Source: Luminiphilus sp. (lineage in GTDB: Bacteria; Pseudomonadota; Gammaproteobacteria; Pseudomonadales; Halieaceae). From it: 35,815 bases of DNA. The number at the start of each line of letters is the position of its first letter. Within the stretch, counting starts at the first letter, position 1. A program made the position numbers and the translations under genes. A model generated the notes under the pieces. That model did not search any database and was not told the DNA's origin. It was given only the letters and a program-made list of their open reading frames with translations. The stretch covers positions 1 to 35,815 of the forward strand of contig JAKMEU010000135.1 in assembly GCA_022425845.1 (NCBI GenBank). The letters run 5' to 3'. Shown here piece after piece: positions 30,042-35,815 of this stretch.

Positions 30042-32913
30042 CCGCGCAGCGGTGCCTCCATCCCTGGGCGCCACACTCGAACGAAGCTGGGCCCTGCTGA
30101 CCGACCAGCTCAGCCCGGAGCTTCTAGAACAATTGAACCAAGCGCTGGACGCCCGCGAACTGGCTGCAGAATTTGATTGCCTGCTGGCCACCAGTGAGTT
30201 TTTTCGTGATCAGTTCCTGAGACATGCCGACTGGGCTGTGGGTGAACTGGCAGAGCAGGGGCTTTTCCAGACGTCTCCTTCCGGACCGGAAGCCTGGCAG
30301 CGGGGCCTTGAGCGCCTGATCGGAGATCAAGCCAGCGAAGACCATGTTATGTCGGCCCTGCGGATATTTCGCAATCGGCACATGCTACGCATTGTTGCCT
30401 GTGAATTGACGGGCCGGGCAACCCTGGAGGACACTTTTCGCGATCTCACGCTGCTGGCCGATACCACCATTCGGTTTGCCGTGGACTGGGCCACCAACAG
30501 GCTGGCGGAGCGCTTTGGTCGGCCCGTGGGGGAATGGTCCGGTGAGATACAGGAATTGGTGGTTCTGGGGATGGGCAAACTGGGTGGCTGCGAGCTCAAT
30601 CTCTCTTCTGATATCGACCTGATTTACTGCTACCCCGAGTCAGGCGAAACCCAGGGTGGCCGAAAAAGCCTCAGCAACCAGGAGTTCTTTATCCGGGTAG
30701 GCCAGCAGGTGATCAAGCTGCTCGATGCCAAAACGGTTGATGGCTTTGTCTTTCGCGTCGACATGCGACTTAGGCCCTTTGGCAGCAGCGGGCCGCTGGT
30801 AGTCAACTACAACGCGCTGGAAGTTTACTATCAGCAACACGGTCGGGACTGGGAACGCTACGCGATGATCAAAGCCCGGTGCATCACCGGCTCGGCCGCC
30901 AACAAAAAACCTATTGCCGATTTAAAGCGCGCCTTTGTGTACCGACGGTACACCGACTTTGGTGCCCTGCATGCGCTGCGGGAAATGCGTGAAATGATTA
31001 CTGCAGAGACGTTGCGGCGTAGTCTGCAGGACAATATCAAGCGCGGTCACGGCGGGATTCGCGAAGTGGAATTCATCGTCCAGTGCAAACAACTGATTCA
31101 CGGTGGGCGTAATCCCGAGCTTCAGGTCGAGCCATTACAAATTGCTTGCAGCCAGCTGGAGGCCCTGGAATTTATCAGTACTGATGACCGGCAGGGGCTT
31201 CTGTCGGCCTATCGTTTTCTCAGACGCCTTGAAAATATCCTGCAGGGGCTGGGGGATACCCAGACCCAGGAGCTGCCGGGCGACAATCTGGTCAGACAGC
31301 AGGTTGCATTCCTGATGGGATATCCCGACTGGTCGACACTGCTCCCGGTGATTGGCGAGGTTCGGGATGCTGTGGCGGGTTACTTCCGTGAGTTGGTCAC
31401 CCTGCCCGATGGTGATTTGCCGGATGTGGATACCATCAAGGGCCTCCAGTTTTCCGAACTGTCCAGCGCCACCCTGGCGGACCGGGGGTTCTGTGAGCCG
31501 GATAAGAGCTGGCAAGCAATCGAAGACCTCATGCAGGGGGGGCGCGTGCGCGCGGCCCAGAATGAGAGCCGCCGTCGACTTGAGTTATTTTTGCCCCAGC
31601 TGGTAGCGGCAGCGGCACAAACGCCCAACCCTGATCTGGCCCTCAGCCGAACCCTGGCATTCACCAGTGCGGTCCTTCGCCGTAGCGCTTACCTGGTCAT
31701 GATGAGCGAACACCCCCAAGCTCTTGAGAACCTGGTGTTCCTGAATCTGGCGAGCCCCTGGATTGCCCGCAAGCTGGCTAATCGTCCTGAGCTCGTAGAA
31801 GAGCTGCTGCATGAGGATCGTCTCTACAGCGCACCCAATCGCCATGAGATGGCTGCGATGGTTCAGGACCAGCTGCTGCGGGTGCCTGAAGACGATCTGG
31901 AGCAGCAAATGCACGCTATGGCTCGTATAAAGGAGGCGGTAGTTCTCAGGGTGGCGGCCAGTGAGCTGCGTGGAGACCTGCCATTGATGAAAGCCAGCGA
32001 CAATCTCACTTATCTCGCAGAGGTGATGGTGGCGCAGGCGATCCAGGTCGCCCGGGCCGAATTGGTCTCCCGCCACGGGGAGCCACAGGGTGACAATATC
32101 GGCTTTGCCGTCATGGGCTATGGAAAGCTGGGTGGTATCGAGCTGGGCTACGGTTCCGATCTCGATATTGTGTTCGTTTTAGAGGGTTCGGGGGGCGCCA
32201 CCGCCGGCCCTCGGGTGATTGACAATGACCGCTTCTTTACCCGGCTGGCACAGCGGGCGGTACACGTACTGTCCACCAATGTTGCCCAGGGGCAGCTGTA
32301 TGAGGTTGATCTCCGGTTGCGGCCAGACGGTGGGTCGGGCCTGCCCTGTGTGACCTTCGACAGTTTCAGGAAGTACCAGAATGAGTCGGCCTGGACATGG
32401 GAGCACCAGGCTCTGGTGAGAGCACGACCCGTCGCGGGCTCCGGCGCGCTGTGCCAGCGCCTTGAGGCCCTTCGGATTGAAGTTCTGTGCCAGGCGCGGG
32501 AGCCGGACACCCTCCTTGATGAGGTGGTCAGTATGCGAGCTCGGATGTTCACAGGGGCGCAAAGTCGACTGGACGCGGGGCCAGAGGCCTTTGATATCAA
32601 GCGCGATCCGGGTGGGATTGTAGATATTGAATTTATTGTGCAGTTTCTTGTGCTGCGCTTTGCACGGGATAATCCCGCGTTGGCTGTGGCGACGGATGTG
32701 GTCAGGTTGTTGGCGGCCTTAGCCGAACATGACTTGCTGTCGGCGGAGGATGCCGACACACTGCGCGCAGCATATTTGGCATATCGTGCTGAAGTGCATC
32801 GAGCCGTATTGGAAGATGTCGAGCCACTGGGCAATCGCTCAATGTTCGCGGGGCAACTCGAAGCCGTGATGCGTATCCGGGATCGAGTTCTGCCGGGCCT
32901 TGGGGCAGACTGA
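30034..32913 (+). CDS. glnE: Bifunctional glutamine synthetase adenylyltransferase/deadenylylase
   Basis: A 959-aa protein with two nucleotidyltransferase domains. The first has GMGKLGGCELNLSSDIDLIY (near residue 178) and probably removes AMP from glutamine synthetase; the second has GYGKLGGIELGYGSDLDIVF (near 694) and adds it. Both keep the DxD metal site. The protein joins PII signals to nitrogen assimilation. ATG 30034 overlaps the end of the ATPase gene by 8 bp; TTG 30031 is the alternative. Followed by ilvE, as in Pseudomonas. Confidence 0.97.
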   Translation: MTDRAAVPPSLGATLERSWALLTDQLSPELLEQLNQALDARELAAEFDCLLATSEFFRDQFLRHADWAVGELAEQGLFQTSPSGPEAWQRGLERLIGDQASEDHVMSALRIFRNRHMLRIVACELTGRATLEDTFRDLTLLADTTIRFAVDWATNRLAERFGRPVGEWSGEIQELVVLGMGKLGGCELNLSSDIDLIYCYPESGETQGGRKSLSNQEFFIRVGQQVIKLLDAKTVDGFVFRVDMRLRPFGSSGPLVVNYNALEVYYQQHGRDWERYAMIKARCITGSAANKKPIADLKRAFVYRRYTDFGALHALREMREMITAETLRRSLQDNIKRGHGGIREVEFIVQCKQLIHGGRNPELQVEPLQIACSQLEALEFISTDDRQGLLSAYRFLRRLENILQGLGDTQTQELPGDNLVRQQVAFLMGYPDWSTLLPVIGEVRDAVAGYFRELVTLPDGDLPDVDTIKGLQFSELSSATLADRGFCEPDKSWQAIEDLMQGGRVRAAQNESRRRLELFLPQLVAAAAQTPNPDLALSRTLAFTSAVLRRSAYLVMMSEHPQALENLVFLNLASPWIARKLANRPELVEELLHEDRLYSAPNRHEMAAMVQDQLLRVPEDDLEQQMHAMARIKEAVVLRVAASELRGDLPLMKASDNLTYLAEVMVAQAIQVARAELVSRHGEPQGDNIGFAVMGYGKLGGIELGYGSDLDIVFVLEGSGGATAGPRVIDNDRFFTRLAQRAVHVLSTNVAQGQLYEVDLRLRPDGGSGLPCVTFDSFRKYQNESAWTWEHQALVRARPVAGSGALCQRLEALRIEVLCQAREPDTLLDEVVSMRARMFTGAQSRLDAGPEAFDIKRDPGGIVDIEFIVQFLVLRFARDNPALAVATDVVRLLAALAEHDLLSAEDADTLRAAYLAYRAEVHRAVLEDVEPLGNRSMFAGQLEAVMRIRDRVLPGLGAD

Positions 32914-32956
32914 AGCGAGACGTCACGCGGAATGTGGGTGTTGGAGAGGAAATAAC

Positions 32957-33886
32957 ATGGACCTGTCAAAACTGAGCGGGAAAATTTGGCTCGACGGTGA
33001 GCTCGTGCCCTGGGAAGAGGCGAAGGTGCATGTCCTGACCCATACCTTCCATTATGGGCTCGGGGTCTTCGAGGGGGTCAGGGCCTATAGCACGCCCGAC
33101 AGGGGAACCTGCATCTTCCGATTGGAAGAGCACACGGATCGACTGTTTCGCTCCGCGAAAATCCTGCAGATGAACATGCCCTGGGATAAGGACACGCTCA
33201 ACGCGGCACAGCGGGAGGTAGTGCGGGTCAATGGCCTGGAGGAGGGCTATCTGCGCCCCATGTGCTTTCTGGGCTCTGAAGGCATGGGGCTGCGGGCGGA
33301 CAACCTGCAAACCCACGTCATGGTGGCGGCATGGCCCTGGCCTTCCTATATGGACCCGGAAGCCCGTGACAGGGGCATCGCAGTGCGCACCTCCAGTTAC
33401 ACCCGTCATCACGTGAACATCACCATGTGCAAGGCCAAGGCCAATGGCAACTACATCAACTCCATCCTCGCGCTGCGTGAGGCCATAGACAGTGGCTGTG
33501 AAGAAGCACTCATGCTCGACAATGAGGGTTATGTGGCTGAGGGCAGCGGCGAGAACTTCTTCATGGTTCGCGACGGAATTATTTACACCCCGGACCTGAC
33601 GTCCTGCCTGGACGGCATTACGCGCAATGCCATATTCCGGATAGCGGCCGATGAAGGCTATGAGGTGCGCGAAAAGCGCATTACCCGTGACGAGGTTTAT
33701 ATCTGTGACGAGGCTTTTTTCACCGGCACGGCAGCGGAGGTTGTGCCCGTTCGGGAGCTCGATAACCGCCCCATCGGCGAAGGGTGTCGTGGCCCCGTGA
33801 CTGAAAAACTCCAGCGTATTTATTTTGAAACGGTACGGGGAGGGCAGGCGCGCTATAGCGAATGGCTGACACCCGTAGCCGATTGA
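32957..33886 (+). CDS. ilvE: Branched-chain amino acid aminotransferase
   Basis: A 309-aa fold-type IV PLP enzyme for the final transamination of Val, Ile and Leu. Conserved segments are HYGLGVFEGVRAY, RLEEHTDRL, the YLRPMCFLGSEGMG stretch, CKAKANGNYINSILA with the PLP lysine, EGSGENFFMV and FFTGTAAEVVPV. ATG 32957 has GAGAGGA just upstream and gives the family length; a longer in-frame start at 32900 would overlap the glnE end. Confidence 0.96.
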   Translation: MDLSKLSGKIWLDGELVPWEEAKVHVLTHTFHYGLGVFEGVRAYSTPDRGTCIFRLEEHTDRLFRSAKILQMNMPWDKDTLNAAQREVVRVNGLEEGYLRPMCFLGSEGMGLRADNLQTHVMVAAWPWPSYMDPEARDRGIAVRTSSYTRHHVNITMCKAKANGNYINSILALREAIDSGCEEALMLDNEGYVAEGSGENFFMVRDGIIYTPDLTSCLDGITRNAIFRIAADEGYEVREKRITRDEVYICDEAFFTGTAAEVVPVRELDNRPIGEGCRGPVTEKLQRIYFETVRGGQARYSEWLTPVAD

Positions 33887-33908
33887 TTAGGATTAGGCGA
33901 GGTTCACT

Positions 33909-34736
33909 GTGACGAAGGTTTCACTTGAGACACTGCCCTGCGGTATTCGCTATCGCCACTGGGCCCCGGATGGCGAACCCAAAGCGGCCGTAGTGCTTGT
34001 GCACGGATTGGGAGAACACAGTGGACGCTATCAGCATGTGGCTGAAGCTTTTATCGCCAGGGGTTTTGCGGTGGTCGCCCCGGATCATATGGGGCACGGC
34101 GAATCCCCGGGGGAGCGGGTGTTTGTTTCGCACTTTGATGACTACCTGGCGGGTGTGCGGGAATGCCGTCAGCTTATTTCCAGCCACTACCCGGAGCGCC
34201 CCTGTTTTATTTTGGGGCATAGCATGGGGGGGTTGATCACTGCCCGCCTGTTACTCGAGGATCAGGCCCAGTATCAGGGCGCCTTGTTCAGTGGTCCTGC
34301 CTTTGCAGCGGGTGAGCCGCCACCCGCTCCGGTCATGTGGATCGGTCGTCTGCTCGCGAAACTTCTGCCTCGCATGGGCATGCTGGCCCTCGACGGGTCA
34401 GGGGTGAGTCGTGACCCCAAAGTGGTTGCCGCCTATGAGGCTGATCCGCTGGTTAATCATGGCAAAGTGACAGCGGGACTGGGGATCGCTATTTTTGACG
34501 CCATGGATCAGGTTATGAATCAGGCAGGTACATTGACGCTGCCCATGCTGATCATGCACGGGGGGGCCGATACCCTTGCCGCACCCGCGGGCTCCGAGGC
34601 CTTTGCGGAAAGAGTGACGGCGAAGGATGTCAGCCTGCAAATATTACCGGGCCTGTACCACGAGATTTTCAATGAGCCCGAGGGCGAGGGCATCGTCGCG
34701 ACCTACGCAGACTGGATTGAGGCCCGTTTGCCTTGA
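33909..34736 (+). CDS. Alpha/beta hydrolase, monoacylglycerol lipase/lysophospholipase-like
   Basis: A 275-aa serine hydrolase. VLVHGLGEHSGRY gives the oxyanion region, Ser105 in GHSMGG is the nucleophile, and Asp221 (MHGGADTLA) and His251 (GLYHEIFNE) complete the triad. The pattern APDHMGHGESPGER with the late YHEIFNE is that of monoacylglycerol lipases and PldB-like lysophospholipases. Substrate is not known. There is no signal peptide, so it is probably cytoplasmic. The start is GTG 33909, 22 bp after ilvE. The stop overlaps the rmlD start. Confidence 0.88.
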   Translation: MTKVSLETLPCGIRYRHWAPDGEPKAAVVLVHGLGEHSGRYQHVAEAFIARGFAVVAPDHMGHGESPGERVFVSHFDDYLAGVRECRQLISSHYPERPCFILGHSMGGLITARLLLEDQAQYQGALFSGPAFAAGEPPPAPVMWIGRLLAKLLPRMGMLALDGSGVSRDPKVVAAYEADPLVNHGKVTAGLGIAIFDAMDQVMNQAGTLTLPMLIMHGGADTLAAPAGSEAFAERVTAKDVSLQILPGLYHEIFNEPEGEGIVATYADWIEARLP

Positions 34737-35617
34737 GCCATCGTGTCCTGCTCTGCGGCGCTGGCGGACAGTTGGGGCAGGAGCTGTTGTTCACCCGCCC
34801 CGGGCACTGGGAGTGCTTTGCCAGGGATCGGACGGCACTTGATATTGCAGACCCCGACCAGATCGCGTCTGCCCTTGAGGAAACTGGGGCTCAATGGGTG
34901 ATCAATGCCGCAGCCTTCACGGCAGTTGATGCTGCGGAAACAGACCGGGATGGTGCCTGGCAGGGCAATGCGGTCGGTCCGGGGCAACTCGCTGAAGCCT
35001 GCTACACCCGGGGTGTGCGATTGCTCCACATTTCCACCGATTTTGTTTTCGACGGCGAACAGGGCAGGCCCTACGGCCCTGACGATGTGCCCAACCCACT
35101 GGGGGTTTATGGACACAGCAAATTGGAGGGCGAGCGCGCGGTACTGGCGACCGGGGGCGATCCGCTGGTGATTCGAACCGGTTGGGTTTACTCGCGCCAC
35201 GGCGGTAACTTCGTCAAAACCATGCTGCGACTTATGGCGGAGCGTGATGCGTTGTCGGTGGTGGAGGATCAGGTGGGTACCCCCACCTGGGCCCGTGGAC
35301 TGGCGGAAGCCTGCTGGGACCTGATCGAATGCAAAGCGGCCTCGGGCATCTATCACTGGAGCGATGCCGGTGTCTGCAGCTGGTACGATTTCGCCCTGGC
35401 CATCGCCGAGCTGGCGCAGGAACAGGGGTTGTTGGACAGGTCAGCTGAGATCACACCGATCTCGTCACGGGATTACCCAACCCCGGCACAGCGCCCGGCT
35501 TACAGTGTGTTGGACAAATCTCGGATACGCCAGCTGCTGGGGCGGCCGAGCCGTCACTGGCGAATGCAGCTGAAAGCCATGCTGTCTGACTTACAAAACA
35601 AGGAAACTTCTAACTGA
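34733..35617 (+). CDS. rmlD: dTDP-4-dehydrorhamnose reductase
   Basis: A 294-aa short-chain dehydrogenase (also called rfbD). GAGGQLGQE binds NAD(P)H; HISTDFVFDG and the catalytic pair Tyr126/Lys130 in YGHSKLEGE are present. Later segments include RTGWVYSRHGGNFVKTML and DQVGTPTWARGLA. It performs the last step of dTDP-L-rhamnose synthesis. No ATG fits: TTG 34733 overlaps the hydrolase stop (TTGA) and has GAGG at 34719-34722, 10 nt upstream. The stop overlaps the rmlB ATG. Confidence 0.95.
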   Translation: MSHRVLLCGAGGQLGQELLFTRPGHWECFARDRTALDIADPDQIASALEETGAQWVINAAAFTAVDAAETDRDGAWQGNAVGPGQLAEACYTRGVRLLHISTDFVFDGEQGRPYGPDDVPNPLGVYGHSKLEGERAVLATGGDPLVIRTGWVYSRHGGNFVKTMLRLMAERDALSVVEDQVGTPTWARGLAEACWDLIECKAASGIYHWSDAGVCSWYDFALAIAELAQEQGLLDRSAEITPISSRDYPTPAQRPAYSVLDKSRIRQLLGRPSRHWRMQLKAMLSDLQNKETSN

Positions 35618-35815
35618 TGAAAAGGTCACTCATGGTCACCGGTGCCGCGGGATTTATCGGCGCCAATTTTGTCTATCACTGGGCGCGGAATCACCCCGAG
35701 GATACGCTGGTGGCTTACGATGCCCTGACCTATGCCGGTAATCGCGCCTCCCTGAAGCCTCTGGAGGAGAGCGGGCAGCTGGTCTTCGTACAGGGCGATA
35801 TCTGCGACAGCATAC
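35617..35815 (+). CDS. rmlB: dTDP-glucose 4,6-dehydratase, N-terminal part (cut by window edge)
   Basis: 66 codons are present. The protein starts MKRSLMVTGAAGFIGANFV (NAD-binding loop) and continues YDALTYAGNRASLKPL, a signature of RmlB. It converts dTDP-glucose to the 4-keto-6-deoxy sugar used by RmlC and RmlD. The ATG shares its A with the rmlD stop (TGATG). The order rmlD, rmlB suggests a rhamnose or polysaccharide cluster continues beyond the window. Confidence 0.93.
   Translation, partial: MKRSLMVTGAAGFIGANFVYHWARNHPEDTLVAYDALTYAGNRASLKPLEESGQLVFVQGDICDSI

Noticed and set aside
32148..32969. A 273-codon minus-strand frame across the end of glnE.
   Set aside because: Its translation is Ser/Arg/Pro-rich low-complexity sequence typical of a shadow frame, and glnE is complete on the other strand.
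1..35815. Search for CRISPR arrays, insertion sequences, prophage, toxin-antitoxin or defence genes.
   Set aside because: No direct repeat arrays, transposase or integrase motifs or tRNA-linked breaks were seen, and almost all space is filled by recognised core genes.

Overview
The window is a gene-dense, GC-rich (roughly 58-60% by eye) stretch of chromosome from a gammaproteobacterium. Gene content and order resemble Pseudomonas and the marine Cellvibrionales/Halieaceae type, but I cannot name a genus. Nearly everything is core housekeeping. I saw no insertion sequence, phage gene, CRISPR array, rRNA or tRNA.

Layout: (1) 1-6030. A divergent def / LysM protein pair is followed by dprA, tsaC, hemF and aroE, an origin-proximal order known from Pseudomonas, then a convergent gamma-carbonic-anhydrase-like gene and a small YheV-type zinc ribbon. 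(2) 6031-14089. A complete cytochrome c oxidase operon: coxB with a fused haem domain, coxA, ctaG, coxC, an inverted DUF2909 gene, surf1, an unnamed Sco-like membrane protein, cyoE and sco1. Its 347-bp upstream region looks like a long structured RNA leader with an intrinsic-terminator-like hairpin. The haem A synthase gene ctaA, expected just before cyoE, is absent. (3) 14094-19353. polA, convergent engB, cytochromes c5 and c4, and a DsbA with an unusual CGHC active site. (4) 19364-23742. An Lrp/AsnC regulator divergent from leuA, then a membrane diguanylate cyclase overlapping a DUF6279 lipoprotein. (5) 23728-28170, minus strand: argE, argA and ilvD. (6) 28272-35815, plus strand: a lone GspE/PilB-type ATPase overlapping glnE, then ilvE, an alpha/beta hydrolase, rmlD and the start of rmlB, which probably opens a dTDP-rhamnose/polysaccharide cluster.

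Functional themes: aerobic respiration (Cu/haem oxidase, its assembly factors, candidate c-type donors and oxygen-dependent HemF); branched-chain amino acid and arginine synthesis with nitrogen control (leuA, ilvD, ilvE, argA, argE, glnE); and hints of type IV pilus/DNA uptake functions (TsaP-like LysM protein, DprA, PilB-like ATPase). Many neighbours are translationally coupled through overlapping stop/start codons, often with GTG or TTG starts.

I did not find a convincing new defence or mobile system. The observations most worth following are the cox leader RNA, the missing ctaA, the Sco-like unknown, the DsbA active-site variant and the cyclase-lipoprotein overlap. All calls come from reading the sequence and recalled family knowledge; no database search was run.
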